Below are positions 54,451 through 63,943 of a stretch of 64,000 nt of DNA, piece after piece. Every line of letters begins with the position of its first letter. Position 1 is the stretch's first letter. Under the pieces are notes generated by a model. That model was not told where the DNA came from. It saw only the letters and a program-made list of their open reading frames with translations, and ran no database searches. Position numbers and translations under genes: made by a program. Origin of the DNA: Flavobacteria bacterium RIFCSPLOWO2_12_FULL_35_11 (lineage in GTDB: Bacteria; Bacteroidota; Bacteroidia; Flavobacteriales; Flavobacteriaceae); contig MGWK01000011.1 in NCBI GenBank assembly GCA_001800975.1, positions 62,001-126,000 of the forward strand, read 5' to 3'.

Positions 54451-55740
54451 TTAAACCACTTTCAGCAAATAATAACTTTTTTTTCCGCGTTGCAGCAGCA
54501 CAAATTTATCGGCAATTAAATCATTTGGGGTAATCATAAAATCTTCGTTTACCTTTTCTTTATTTACTGAAATGGAATTTTCGCTTAAAGCCCTGCGCAC
54601 TTCGCCATTCGATTTTAAAAAACCATAATCGGCAAAAGCAGCGACAATTCCCAATTCTTTTTCAATAACAGAACGTTCAATTTCCGCTTGGGGAACGCCT
54701 TCAAAAACATCCAAGAATGTTTGTTCATCCAACGTTTTTAAATCATCGGCGGTAGAATTTCCAAACAAAATATTTGAGGCTTTAATGGCGTTTTCATAGG
54801 CTTCATTTCCGTGTGTCATAATGGTAACTTCTTCGCCAATTTTCTTTTGAAGAATGCGCAGATGTGGCGCTTCTTTATGTTCAGCAATCAATGTTTCAAT
54901 GGTTTCCTTGTCTAAAAAGGTGAAAATTTTAATATAATTTTCGGCATCTTCATCAGAACAGTTTAACCAGTATTGGTAATATTTGTAAGGCGAGGTTCTG
55001 TTTGCATCTAACCAAATGTTTCCGCCGGCAGTTTTCCCAAATTTTGACCCGTCGGCTTTTGTAATTAATTTACAGGTTAAAGCATAGGCTTTTCCTTGCG
55101 CTTTTCTTCTGATTAATTCTGTTCCCGTGGTAATATTTCCCCATTGGTCGGAACCGCCCATTTGAAGTTTGCAATCTTTTTCTTTGTATAAATGGTAAAA
55201 ATCGTAGCCCTGAAATAACTGGTAAGTAAATTCCGTAAAACTCATTCCAGTTTGTGAATCGGAATCCAGGCGTTTTTTTACCGAATCTTTTGCCATCATA
55301 TAATTTACGGTAATGTGTTTGCCAATGTCGCGCACAAATTCAATCAATGAAATTTCTTTCATCCAATCGTAATTGTTCACCAATTGTGCGGCATTTTCCG
55401 TAGTGCTGTTAAAATCTAAAAAACGCGCCAATTGTGCTTTTACGCCGGCAACATTTTTGGCCAAAGTTTCTTCATCCAATAAATTGCGTTCTTCCGATTT
55501 TCCTGAAGGATCGCCCACCATTCCTGTGGCGCCGCCAACTAAAGCAATCGGATTGTGACCTGCTTTTTGAAAATGCATCAGCAAAATGATAGGCACCAAA
55601 CTTCCAATGTGCAATGAATCGGCCGTTGGGTCAAATCCAATATATCCGGTTGTTTTATTTTTCAATAAATATTCCTCAGTTTCGGGCATAATATCGTGTA
55701 ACATACCTCTCCAACGCAGTTCTTCAACAAAATTCATCAT
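54451..55740 (-). CDS. tyrS: Tyrosyl-tRNA synthetase
   Basis: Charges tRNA-Tyr. The class I catalytic domain has [15 protein letters not shown] with the HIGH-like motif and [11 protein letters not shown] as the KMSKS-like motif. The C-terminal S4-like RNA-binding domain ends the chain ([16 protein letters not shown]). The frame extends to 55761, but that ATG overlaps a -7 promoter TATCTTTG at 55759-55766 on the minus strand. The adjacent ATGs at 55740/55737 ([10 protein letters not shown]) are better starts. It has 429 residues from 55740. Confidence 0.94.
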   Translation of the reverse strand: MMNFVEELRWRGMLHDIMPETEEYLLKNKTTGYIGFDPTADSLHIGSLVPIILLMHFQKAGHNPIALVGGATGMVGDPSGKSEERNLLDEETLAKNVAGVKAQLARFLDFNSTTENAAQLVNNYDWMKEISLIEFVRDIGKHITVNYMMAKDSVKKRLDSDSQTGMSFTEFTYQLFQGYDFYHLYKEKDCKLQMGGSDQWGNITTGTELIRRKAQGKAYALTCKLITKADGSKFGKTAGGNIWLDANRTSPYKYYQYWLNCSDEDAENYIKIFTFLDKETIETLIAEHKEAPHLRILQKKIGEEVTIMTHGNEAYENAIKASNILFGNSTADDLKTLDEQTFLDVFEGVPQAEIERSVIEKELGIVAAFADYGFLKSNGEVRRALSENSISVNKEKVNEDFMITPNDLIADKFVLLQRGKKSYYLLKVV

Positions 55741-55857
55741 CAAATTTTTAAATTTCAGCAAAGATAAAATTTTACTTGTTAGTTACTGCTTTTAGGATTG
55801 GTTTTTTAAAAACGATGTTTTAGGTGATAAAACAAACATTTTTTATACTTTCGTTTT

Positions 55858-56868
55858 ATGATTTTAGTAACCGGAGGAACAGGTTTGGTGGGCTCGCATT
55901 TGTTGTATCGTCTTTCTTTGGAAAATGATACGATAAAAGCGATTCATAGAAAAAGCAGCAATTTACTTGCCGTAAAAAATGTATTTCGATATTTTTCTGA
56001 GGATTATGAGCAACTTTTTCAAAAAATTGATTGGGTTGAAGCGGATATTACCGATATTATTTCTTTGGAAGAAGCTTTTAAAAATGTGACGGAAGTCTAT
56101 CATTCCGCAGCTTTGGTTTCCTTTAATTCGAAAGATTATATGGACATGGACGAAATCAATATTGAAGGCACTACTAATATTGTGAATTTATGTATTGAGA
56201 ACAAGGTTAAAAAATTGTGCTTTGTGAGTTCTGTTGCCACTATTGAAAAATCGGTTACCAGCAAAATAATGAGTGAGGCAGACGAATGGAATACTGAAAA
56301 AGTGAGCTACGGATATGCCCTTACAAAATACGGCGCAGAAATGGAAGTTTGGCGCGCATCGCAAGAAGGCGTTCCTATTGTAATTGTAAATCCCGGAATC
56401 ATTTTGGGTGCCGGATTTTGGCATCAGGGATCGGGCGCTTTATTTTCTAAAATTGAGAAGGGATTTTCTTTCTACAGTGAAGGCGTTATGGGTTTTGTTT
56501 CTGTAAATGACGTGGTAAAGGCTATGATTTTGCTCATGAAAAGCGACATTGTTAACGAACGCTATATTTTGGTGGCCGAAAACAGCAGTTTTAAAAATAT
56601 ATTCTTTCAAATTGCACAAAATTTGGGAAAAAATCCCCCTTCCATAAAAGTCACAAAATTAATGAGTGCCATAGGCTGGCGATTGCAAATATTGAAGTCG
56701 ATTTTAACAAATAATCCGCCTACGCTAACGAAATATGCGGCGAAATCCATTCACGACAAACGTTATTATTCTTCAGAAAAAATACAAAAAACTTTGAATT
56801 TTAATTTTGAAACCATTTCCGAAACAATAAAAAGGGTTTGTATTCTTTATAAAAACGAAAAAAGTTAA
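55858..56868 (+). CDS. NAD-dependent epimerase/dehydratase (SDR extended)
   Basis: A 336-residue SDR with NAD motif VTGGTGLVGSHL at the N-terminus, catalytic residues in FVSSVATIE and GYALTKYGAE (Tyr-X3-Lys), and a hydrophobic Ile/Lys-rich C-terminus. The family covers sugar-nucleotide epimerases and flavonol-type reductases. The substrate is unknown. It is divergent from tyrS. Confidence 0.85.
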   Translation: MILVTGGTGLVGSHLLYRLSLENDTIKAIHRKSSNLLAVKNVFRYFSEDYEQLFQKIDWVEADITDIISLEEAFKNVTEVYHSAALVSFNSKDYMDMDEINIEGTTNIVNLCIENKVKKLCFVSSVATIEKSVTSKIMSEADEWNTEKVSYGYALTKYGAEMEVWRASQEGVPIVIVNPGIILGAGFWHQGSGALFSKIEKGFSFYSEGVMGFVSVNDVVKAMILLMKSDIVNERYILVAENSSFKNIFFQIAQNLGKNPPSIKVTKLMSAIGWRLQILKSILTNNPPTLTKYAAKSIHDKRYYSSEKIQKTLNFNFETISETIKRVCILYKNEKS

Positions 56869-56877
56869 ATATCTATT

Positions 56878-57324
56878 TTAGTGGAACACTTTTAAAGAAT
56901 CAATTTTACGCGGTCTTTTAGGCACTTTTTTAAAATTTTCCCGAAGATTTTTTATGGAATCATTTTTAAGAGAATCCTGTAATTTAATTTGATCGTCCAA
57001 TTCTTTTTTAAATGCTTTAAGGCGTTCGTCAACTTTTTTCAGGATTTCCTCATAGTCATCAATACGTGAAGTATAGTAATAATTGCTTTCTTTAAAACGT
57101 GTGCTGTCTATTCCATACTTTTTAAAAACCAACGGATAATAGTTTACGTTACGCTGAAGGCTGTTATTTTTAATATTTTCGGCTCCTGAGGCAATAACCA
57201 AATCAGTCAGCAAATCCACCATTTGTTTCTTAGGAATTAAATGGTCGGGCTTTTTTATGATTGTATTGCTGGTGCAACCAATAAAAAAAATACCCAAAAA
57301 TAAGAGGTAACTAATTTTTCTCAT
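56878..57324 (-). CDS. DUF4296 lipoprotein
   Basis: A 148-residue lipoprotein with the start I choose at ATG 57324: signal plus lipobox FLGIFFIGCTSN. The body is helical with DHLIPKKQMVDLLTDLVIA at the start and a Lys/Asp/Glu-rich coiled coil to the end, the DUF4296 pattern. The frame extends to 57387 but adds 21 charged residues (EVRRRKQEDKK) encoded by a dispersed repeat, not signal. It follows pyrC. Confidence 0.8.
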   Translation of the reverse strand: MRKISYLLFLGIFFIGCTSNTIIKKPDHLIPKKQMVDLLTDLVIASGAENIKNNSLQRNVNYYPLVFKKYGIDSTRFKESNYYYTSRIDDYEEILKKVDERLKAFKKELDDQIKLQDSLKNDSIKNLRENFKKVPKRPRKIDSLKVFH

Positions 57325-57339
57325 TTGTTTTTGAACTAT

Positions 57340-57382
57340 CAGTTTTTTGTCTTCCTGCTTCCGTCTTCGGACTTCTGACTTT
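57340..57382. repeat. CGGAAG/GAAGAC-type dispersed repeat
   Basis: The minus strand reads GTCAGAAGTCCGAAGACGG, similar to the GACCGAA tract at 30358. It forms the false N-terminal extension of the DUF4296 frame and overlaps the end of pyrC context. Confidence 0.55.
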
Positions 57383-57383
57383 A

Positions 57384-58724
57384 TCACCTATTAAACAATA
57401 ATCTTTTGCCTTTATTGCCGTCATTAAATTTGCCGTTTTTATAAACTAAATGGCCATTTACAAAGGTATGTGTAATTTTTGAGTAAAAAGTGGTTCCTTC
57501 AAAAGGAGACCAGCCGCATTTGTACAAAATATTGTCTTTGGTAACGGTCCAAGGCGAAGAAATATCAATCAACACCAAATCTGCGTAATATCCTTTTCTG
57601 ATAAATCCCCTTTTTTCAATTTTGAAAATTTTTGCAGGATTGTGGCACATTTTTTCAATTATTTTTTCAATGGAAATTTTTCCCTGTTGAAACATTTTTA
57701 ACATGGCCGGCAATGCGTGTTGCACCATAGGTCCGCCACTTGGCGATTTTGTGTAAACCTGTTCCTTTTCTTCCTTTGTGTGCGGCGCGTGATCTGTTGC
57801 AATCACATCAATTTTGTCATCGAGCAGTGCTTTTAACAAGCCTTCTTTGTCGTGCAAAGTTTTTATGGCAGGATTCCATTTTATTAAATTTCCCTTAGTT
57901 TCATAATCACTTTCATCAAACCAAAGATGATGCACACAAACTTCTGCAGTAATTTGTTTTTTTTCTACAGGTCCTTTATGCGAAAAAAGTTCGGTTTCTT
58001 TTGCTGTTGATAAATGAAAAACATGCAATCGTGCACCCGTTTTTTTTGCGAGTTTAATTGCTTTGGAAGATGAGATATAACAAGCTTCCTCACTTCTGAT
58101 TTTCGGATGAAATTTTACAGGAATATCTTCACCATATTCTTTCATATAGGTTTCCAAATTTTTCTTTATGGTCGCCTCATCTTCACAATGAACCGCAATG
58201 AGCATTTTTGTGGAAGAAAATATTTTTTCCAACACTTTCTCATCATCAACCAGCATATTTCCTGTTGAAGAGCCCAAAAACAATTTAATTCCGGCAACAT
58301 TGGCCGGATTTGTTTTCAACAATTCCTCCAAATTATCATTTGTGCCGCCAAACATAAATGAATAGTTGGCATAAGATGTTTTTGAAGCAATTTCAAATTT
58401 TTGCTCCAGCAGTTCCTGCGTTGTTGCTTGCGGCACGGTATTCGGCATTTCTATAAATGACGTTATGCCTCCTGCAATGGCAGCTTTGCTTTCAGATTCA
58501 ATGGTTGCTTTATGGGTTAATCCTGGTTCGCGAAAGTGAACCTGATCATCTATTAGTCCCGGAATTAAATATTTTCCTTCAGCGTCAATAATAGTGGTAT
58601 CTGCCGATTTTGAGCTAATTGAGGTATCTATATCCACAATAAATTCGCCATCTATCAGCACATCGCCGTCAATTATTTTTCCTTCGTTTACAATACGGGC
58701 ATTTTTAATTAGCAATAAACTCAT
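57384..58724 (-). CDS. pyrC: Dihydroorotase
   Basis: Cyclises carbamoyl-aspartate to dihydroorotate in pyrimidine synthesis. The 446-residue amidohydrolase has the metal motif region DDQVHFREPGLTHK at 59-72, where the usual first His of HxH is Gln61, plus GIKLFLGSSTGN (Lys), AVHCED, VHHLWF and TDHAPHTKEEK (catalytic Asp). Most other ligands are present, so it is probably active, with the Gln61 noted. It lies 15 bp after the GT2 gene, in an operon with DUF4296. Confidence 0.88.
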   Translation of the reverse strand: MSLLLIKNARIVNEGKIIDGDVLIDGEFIVDIDTSISSKSADTTIIDAEGKYLIPGLIDDQVHFREPGLTHKATIESESKAAIAGGITSFIEMPNTVPQATTQELLEQKFEIASKTSYANYSFMFGGTNDNLEELLKTNPANVAGIKLFLGSSTGNMLVDDEKVLEKIFSSTKMLIAVHCEDEATIKKNLETYMKEYGEDIPVKFHPKIRSEEACYISSSKAIKLAKKTGARLHVFHLSTAKETELFSHKGPVEKKQITAEVCVHHLWFDESDYETKGNLIKWNPAIKTLHDKEGLLKALLDDKIDVIATDHAPHTKEEKEQVYTKSPSGGPMVQHALPAMLKMFQQGKISIEKIIEKMCHNPAKIFKIEKRGFIRKGYYADLVLIDISSPWTVTKDNILYKCGWSPFEGTTFYSKITHTFVNGHLVYKNGKFNDGNKGKRLLFNR

Positions 58725-58739
58725 AGTCTTCTTCTTCTT

Positions 58740-59459
58740 TTATTTAGGCAATCTTTCCAAGCGCATTTTTATGACACCAAAAACGGCTTCAGAAATTATT
58801 GAACCACTCATTTTCGATGTTCCTTTTTTTCGGTCGGTAAAAATAATGGAAACTTCCTTATGTTTGAATCCTTTTTTCCACGCTTTAAATTTCATTTCAA
58901 TCTGAAACGCATAACCTACAAACTTTATTTTATCTAATTCTATATTTTCCAATACTTTGCGTTTATAGCAAACAAACCCTGCAGTGGTATCGTAAATTGG
59001 AATTTGAGTAATGAATCTTACGTATTTAGAGGCAAAATAGGATAAAAACAGTCGTTTAAAATCCCAATTGATTACGTTAATTTTATTGTTTAAATACCTT
59101 GATCCTACTGAAAAATCGGCGCCATCTTCTGCACAAGCGTTATACAATTGTATTAAATTATTTGGATTGTGCGAAAAGTCGGCATCCATCTCAATGATAT
59201 AGTCGTAATTTTTAGCAATCGCCCATTTAAATCCGTGAATATAGGCAGTTCCCAAACCACTTTTCTCTTTTCTGACTTCTAAAAATAAATTCGGAAATTC
59301 TTGTTGCAAATTAGTGACAATATCGCCGGTTCCGTCAGGGGAACTGTCGTCAACAACCAAAATATCGAATTGTTTTTTTTGTGAAAATACGGCCCTGACA
59401 ATTGCCTCAATATTTTCTATTTCGTTATAAGTTGGGATGATGACAAGCGTATTCGACAT
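58740..59459 (-). CDS. Polyprenol monophosphomannose synthase-like GT2 glycosyltransferase
   Basis: A 239-residue GT2 enzyme starting SNTLVIIPTYNEIENIEAIV, with DDSSPDGTGD, the DxD-like EMDADFSHNP, and a conserved GTSKMSGSIISEAV tail. It resembles dolichol/polyprenol phosphate mannose synthases that transfer mannose from GDP-mannose to a lipid carrier. The C-terminal membrane segments of some relatives are missing. A -7 element TACCTTTG at 59477-59484 (minus) precedes it. Confidence 0.9.
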   Translation of the reverse strand: MSNTLVIIPTYNEIENIEAIVRAVFSQKKQFDILVVDDSSPDGTGDIVTNLQQEFPNLFLEVRKEKSGLGTAYIHGFKWAIAKNYDYIIEMDADFSHNPNNLIQLYNACAEDGADFSVGSRYLNNKINVINWDFKRLFLSYFASKYVRFITQIPIYDTTAGFVCYKRKVLENIELDKIKFVGYAFQIEMKFKAWKKGFKHKEVSIIFTDRKKGTSKMSGSIISEAVFGVIKMRLERLPK

Positions 59460-59528
59460 AAAATAAAATTACGCGACAAAGGTAAAACAAATTATCACTA
59501 ATTTTGCGATTAAATAATAACATACTTG

Positions 59529-60191
59529 ATGTTTGAGGCAAAAGAAATAATACACCAAAGTCACAATTGGGTTTCACTTGTTTTTTTGGCAATCCTTATT
59601 TTTTTGGCCTTGGCAAAAGTTTTTTATAAAGACAGGCTGCTTCATACAGCTACGCTGTTTGTCTCCAATAAATACCTTTTTATTTATTTCAATAAAGAGA
59701 AGAATGATATCTTAAATTTATTTCAATTTTCACTGTTTATGGTGCAAATTCTTGCGCTTTCCCTATTGTTTTATTTTGCAAATAATTTATGGCAATTTTC
59801 CCTGAGGTTAAACGAACTAAATGGCTATTTATTGTTAGTTGCGGGAGTGGGTTTGTATTTTTGTTTGCGGTATTTAATGGGGCTGTTTTTAGCTGAGATA
59901 TTCAATATAAAAAGCAAATACAATAGAATTGTTTATGACAAGGTAAGTTATTTTAACAACCTAATATTGTGGATATTGCCGTTTTTAGTTTTTAGCGCTT
60001 ATGCAAATATTCACAAAGATTTTTTTGTAAAAATCACATTTTTAGTCCTTACAATATTGCTGATTTTACGGTACAGTTTAATCCTTGCAAATAATAAAAA
60101 GCTCATTATTAACAACTTATTTTATTTTATTTTGTACATTTGCGCACTAGAAATAGCACCTTTAGCGATTATTTTAAAATTAACAATTTAA
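59529..60191 (+). CDS. DUF4271 membrane protein
   Basis: A 220-residue inner-membrane protein with about six hydrophobic segments (starts MFEAKEIIHQSHNWVSLVFLAILIF). DUF4271 is a Bacteroidota family often next to hemD. The frame starts with TTG at 59526. The ATG at 59529 is preferred. A -7 element TAATTTTG lies at 59499-59506. Its end overlaps the promoter of hemD. No function is known. Confidence 0.85.
   Translation: MFEAKEIIHQSHNWVSLVFLAILIFLALAKVFYKDRLLHTATLFVSNKYLFIYFNKEKNDILNLFQFSLFMVQILALSLLFYFANNLWQFSLRLNELNGYLLLVAGVGLYFCLRYLMGLFLAEIFNIKSKYNRIVYDKVSYFNNLILWILPFLVFSAYANIHKDFFVKITFLVLTILLILRYSLILANNKKLIINNLFYFILYICALEIAPLAIILKLTI
60135..60142 (+). promoter_or_regulatory. -7 element before hemD inside DUF4271
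   Basis: TACATTTG matches TAnnTTTG and lies 67 bp before the preferred hemD start at 60209. This is why the upstream ATG-less extension is not accepted. Confidence 0.5.
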
Positions 60192-60208
60192 AAACAAAAT
60201 TGAAGTTT

Positions 60209-60970
60209 ATGAAAGTGAAAACAATTTTAGTTTCTCAACCAACCCCTAAAACTGAAAATTCCCCATACTTAGAATTGTCGGAAAAACAAAAGGTTAAAAT
60301 CGACTTTAGGCCATTTATTCATGTTGAAGGTGTTTCTGCTAAAGAGGTGAGAGCCCAAAAAATCGATTTAAAAAATTATACGGCTATTATTTTAACCAGC
60401 AGAAATGCAGTTGATCACTTTTTTAGAATTGCTGAAGAAATGCGTTTTACGGTGCCCGATGACATGAAATATTTTTGTGAATCGGAAGCAGTGGCGTATT
60501 ATTTACAAAAGTATGTGGTATATCGCAAACGCAAGATTTATGTAGGCGAGCGCACTTTTGCCGATTTGGCAAAAATTATTAAAAAATACAAGGATGAAAA
60601 GTTTTTATTGCCTTCATCCGATAAGTTAAAAGATATTGTTCCCCAAACTTTAAATGAAATTAGCGTTAATTGGGAGCGCGGTATTTTTTATAAAACACTG
60701 ATAAGCGATTTATCTGATTTAGAAAATGTGTTTTATGATATTCTGGTCTTTTTTAGTCCATCAGGAATTGATTCCCTATTTCAAAATTTCCCAGATTTCA
60801 AGCAAAATGACACGCGCATTGCCGTATTTGGCAATTCGACCATAAAAGCGGCGACCGATGCCGGTTTAAAATGCAATATTCAGGCACCAACTCCTGAATC
60901 TCCTTCAATGACGATGGCTTTGGAAAAATATATTATTGAAGTCAATAAAAAACAACACTTAGACAAATAG
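60209..60970 (+). CDS. hemD: Uroporphyrinogen-III synthase
   Basis: Closes hydroxymethylbilane to uroporphyrinogen III in heme synthesis. A 253-residue HemD with VKTILVSQPTPKTENSPYLE and AIILTSRNAVDHFF, DKLKDIVPQ, and LVFFSPSGIDSLFQNF as family blocks. The frame opens at 60140 with an unlikely MRTRNSTFSDYF start. The ATG at 60209 fits. It is the second gene of a pair with DUF4271, a common flavobacterial arrangement. Confidence 0.88.
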   Translation: MKVKTILVSQPTPKTENSPYLELSEKQKVKIDFRPFIHVEGVSAKEVRAQKIDLKNYTAIILTSRNAVDHFFRIAEEMRFTVPDDMKYFCESEAVAYYLQKYVVYRKRKIYVGERTFADLAKIIKKYKDEKFLLPSSDKLKDIVPQTLNEISVNWERGIFYKTLISDLSDLENVFYDILVFFSPSGIDSLFQNFPDFKQNDTRIAVFGNSTIKAATDAGLKCNIQAPTPESPSMTMALEKYIIEVNKKQHLDK

Positions 60971-60973
60971 CAT

Positions 60974-61003
60974 AAAAAAACCGAGTAAAACTCGGTTTTT
61001 TTT
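60974..61003. terminator. Terminator between hemD and radA
   Basis: AAAAAAACCGAGT pairs with CTCGGTTTTTTT around AAAA. It ends hemD and overlaps the radA stop at 61002 on the other strand. Confidence 0.9.
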
Positions 61004-62360
61004 ATGAAAATAAGTTGGCAAAAATATCCTCAACTTTTGTGACTTTAACCACTTTTATTTTGTGGTTTGTGCTGCTGATTTTATTGAATTTTGAAATAAA
61101 TATTTTGTGAAATCCTAGTTTTTCAGCTTCCATAATGCGCTGTTCCACACGGTTTACCGGGCGTATTTCTCCAGTGAGGCCAATTTCGGCGGCAAAACAT
61201 AAATCCTGAGCAATTGAAACATCTTCGTTTGAGGATAAAATGGCGCATATCACCGCCAAATCAATGGCCGGATCATCCACTTTTATGCCTCCTGCAATAT
61301 TTAAAAACACATCTTTTGCGCCCAATCTAAATCCGGCGCGTTTTTCTAAAACTGCTAAAAGCATGTTCAACCGTTTGGTGTCGTAACCAGTTGCCGAGCG
61401 TTGCGGCGTGCCGTAAACCGCCGTGCTTACCAAGGCCTGAACTTCAATCATTAAAGGACGCATTCCTTCTAAAGTTGCGGCAATGGCCGTACCGCTTAAA
61501 TCCTCTTCTTTTTGGGAAATTAATATTTCTGATGGGTTTTCAACTTCGCGCAAGCCAAAAGATTGCATTTCATAAATACCGATTTCCGCAGTGGAACCAA
61601 ATCGGTTTTTTTGAGCGCGGACTATTCTGTAAGCATGATTTCTGTCGCCTTCAAATTGCAGCACAACGTCAACCATATGTTCTAAAACTTTTGGGCCGGC
61701 AATATTTCCGTCTTTGGTGATATGACCGATTAAAAGCACCGGCGTGGCGGTTTCTTTGGCAAATTTTATCAATTCGGCCGTGGTTTCCCTGATTTGAGAA
61801 ATGGAACCCGGAGAAGCGTCAATGTATTCTGTGTAAAGTGTTTGGATAGAATCTATTACCACAACTTCCGGATTTATTTCTTCAATGGCCCTAAAAATGT
61901 TTTGGGTGTTTGTTTCGGTTAAAATTAAACAATTGGTATTTGAGTTTTGAAGTCGTTCGGCCCGCATTTTTATTTGCGACTGGCTTTCTTCACCCGAAAC
62001 GTACAATACTTTTTTTGGCATTGTCAATGCGATTTGCAAGAGCAACGTTGATTTTCCAATTCCTGGTTCACCGCCCAATAATAACATAGATCCTTTTACC
62101 AAACCGCCGCCTAAAACCCTGTCGAGTTCCTTGTTTTTGGTTGAAATTCGGTCTTCTTTGTCAAAAGCGATATCGTTGATTTTTACCGCTTTATTGGCTT
62201 TTTTTGGAGCGGTGGATTGTTTCCAGTTTCTTTTTTCTTCGGATTGGATCACTTCTTCAACAATGGTATTCCACTCGTTACAGGATGTGCATTGTCCGAG
62301 CCATTTTGCATATTGGGCGCCACAATTCTGACAGAAAAATAAGGTTTTGGTTTTGGCCAT
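61002..62360 (-). CDS. radA: DNA repair protein RadA
   Basis: RecA-like ATPase that helps branch migration in recombination. The 452-residue protein has the four-Cys zinc finger at the N-terminus (FCQNCGAQYAKWLGQCTSCNEW), Walker A GGEPGIGKSTLLLQ, the RadA-specific KNRFGS block (AQKNRFGST) and a Lon-like C-terminal domain (AIDLAVICAILSSNEDV). It is convergent with hemD and on the same strand as the flippase-like gene and panD. Confidence 0.96.
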   Translation of the reverse strand: MAKTKTLFFCQNCGAQYAKWLGQCTSCNEWNTIVEEVIQSEEKRNWKQSTAPKKANKAVKINDIAFDKEDRISTKNKELDRVLGGGLVKGSMLLLGGEPGIGKSTLLLQIALTMPKKVLYVSGEESQSQIKMRAERLQNSNTNCLILTETNTQNIFRAIEEINPEVVVIDSIQTLYTEYIDASPGSISQIRETTAELIKFAKETATPVLLIGHITKDGNIAGPKVLEHMVDVVLQFEGDRNHAYRIVRAQKNRFGSTAEIGIYEMQSFGLREVENPSEILISQKEEDLSGTAIAATLEGMRPLMIEVQALVSTAVYGTPQRSATGYDTKRLNMLLAVLEKRAGFRLGAKDVFLNIAGGIKVDDPAIDLAVICAILSSNEDVSIAQDLCFAAEIGLTGEIRPVNRVEQRIMEAEKLGFHKIFISKFNKISSTNHKIKVVKVTKVEDIFANLFS

Positions 62361-62441
62361 TTTAAGGTTTTATTGAAAAAGTAAATATAGGAAGAATAAC
62401 CAGTTATTTATAATTATCAATTTTCAATTATTAATTCGATG

Positions 62442-62585
62442 TGCGTTAGGGATTGAAGTGGAAATACTTTTTAGCGATTTTTTTATTGCTGAAAAGATTG
62501 AAACGAAAAGCCCGACCGCTTTTTAGCGGTAAAGCCCTCCGATAAGGCCGGCAAGCCCACCGAAAAGGCGGGCAGGCCCAAAATA
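62442..62585 (+). repeat. TGCGTTAGGG element, copy C
   Basis: Reads TGCGTTAGGGATTGAAGTGG at the left and CGGGCAGGCCCAAAATA at the right, with a hairpin-rich middle (CGACCGC-TTTT-GCGGT-like). It shares the left 70 bp with copy A and the right 20 bp with copy B. It lies between radA and the flippase-like gene. Confidence 0.8.
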
Positions 62586-62616
62586 CAAGCATCATTTTAA
62601 GAAATGGTTGATGCTG

Positions 62617-63591
62617 TTATTTTTTTAATCTGTTATAAATTGGAATCAACAAAAAGGAGAGTCCGCCAAAAATAATCACCATTATTGTTTGGGCTGTCCA
62701 CATAATCCAACCGAAAGCGCGTGCCGGATTGTCTTCTATATTGTACAAAATAAGGGCGCTTGCCACAAAAACGGGGTAAGTTCCCAATCCGCCATTTGTG
62801 AGCGCCATGCTAAAACCGCCAACCACGAAAGCCACAATGATGGCCGCAAACGGAAGGTTGGTTGTTTCTGGAAGGGCAAAAGTTACGGTGTAAAACATGA
62901 GCACGTACATAAACCAGATGAAAACGGTGTGAAAAATAAACGCCCATTTCTTTTTCATGGTAATAATGCTTTTTATACCGTCAATTAAGCCTTTAATGAA
63001 CTTAAATATTTTCTGTATAAATGGATGTGTTGATTTTTTTAGGAAATAATAGGTCGCAATTCCCAACAGCGGGAACAGCACCAAAAACGCAATTTTTAGA
63101 TAAATGCTGCTTCCTTCGTTTTCTTTGAAAAGGTAACTTCCCATTAATTCGGTTTGTAAAAAAAAGGCGATTGCGGTTATCGAGAAAAGCATGATTACAT
63201 CGGCAACGCGCTCTGCAACGATGGTTCCTATTGCTTTTTCAAAAGGAATATTTTCGTATTTTTTTATGGTTGCAGCACGTGCAATTTCTCCTGATCTGGG
63301 AATGAATAAGTTAAGTAAATAGGCAATTAAAACGGCCATGACGCTGTTTGCAAATCTTGGTTTGTAGCCCAAGGGTTCCAATAAAAATTGCCAGCGATAG
63401 GCGCGTGACAAATGACTTAAAACCCCGAAAAATAACGACAAAACCACCCACCAATAATTGGCTGTTTTAAAGGACGTTTTAATTGATTGAATGTCTGAAG
63501 GCGTAAATTTTGAGATAGAATACCAAATTAAAAAAACTCCCAAGGCTATTGGGAGTGTTATATAACTAATTTTTTTTAATTTGTTGATCAA
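62617..63591 (-). CDS. Flippase-like (LPG synthase TM / UPF0104) membrane protein
   Basis: A 324-residue membrane protein with about eight hydrophobic segments and LSRAYRWQFLL, the family start. The start is TTG at 63591, one base after the panD stop (63593), so translation is coupled. The LPG_synthase_TM domain without the catalytic part is often called a flippase-like domain. The substrate is unknown. The panD-this gene-radA order occurs in other Flavobacteriaceae. Confidence 0.82.
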   Translation of the reverse strand: MINKLKKISYITLPIALGVFLIWYSISKFTPSDIQSIKTSFKTANYWWVVLSLFFGVLSHLSRAYRWQFLLEPLGYKPRFANSVMAVLIAYLLNLFIPRSGEIARAATIKKYENIPFEKAIGTIVAERVADVIMLFSITAIAFFLQTELMGSYLFKENEGSSIYLKIAFLVLFPLLGIATYYFLKKSTHPFIQKIFKFIKGLIDGIKSIITMKKKWAFIFHTVFIWFMYVLMFYTVTFALPETTNLPFAAIIVAFVVGGFSMALTNGGLGTYPVFVASALILYNIEDNPARAFGWIMWTAQTIMVIIFGGLSFLLIPIYNRLKK

Positions 63592-63592
63592 T

Positions 63593-63943
63593 TTAGGTTA
63601 ACGTATTGTCGTTTTCGTTGGGGAAAATTAACGTTGGTTTAAATAATTTCGCTTTTTCAAAATCCATGATGCCATAAGAAATAATGATAATAATATCTCC
63701 TTTTGCCACTTTTCTCGCAGCAGGGCCATTTAAGGTTATTTCTCCACTTTTTCTCGGACCAGGAATTACGTAAGTTTCAAGACGTTCACCATTGTTAATG
63801 TTAACAATATGAACTTTTTCTCCTTGAATAATATTTGCGGCATCCATTAAATCCTCATCAATAGTTATGCTGCCGATATAATTTAAATCGGCGTCGGTTA
63901 CTTTAACCCTGTGAATTTTTGATTTTACGACTTGTATTTGCAT
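63593..63943 (-). CDS. panD: Aspartate 1-decarboxylase
   Basis: Makes beta-alanine from aspartate for pantothenate. The 116-residue proenzyme has the autocatalytic Gly-Ser cleavage site near residue 25 ([11 protein letters not shown]), where Ser25 becomes the pyruvoyl group, plus [20 protein letters not shown]. It is followed at once by the flippase-like gene. panC is not visible but may lie just outside, on the same strand. The promoter would be TAATTTTG at 63948-63955 (minus). Confidence 0.97.
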   Translation of the reverse strand: MQIQVVKSKIHRVKVTDADLNYIGSITIDEDLMDAANIIQGEKVHIVNINNGERLETYVIPGPRKSGEITLNGPAARKVAKGDIIIIISYGIMDFEKAKLFKPTLIFPNENDNTLT

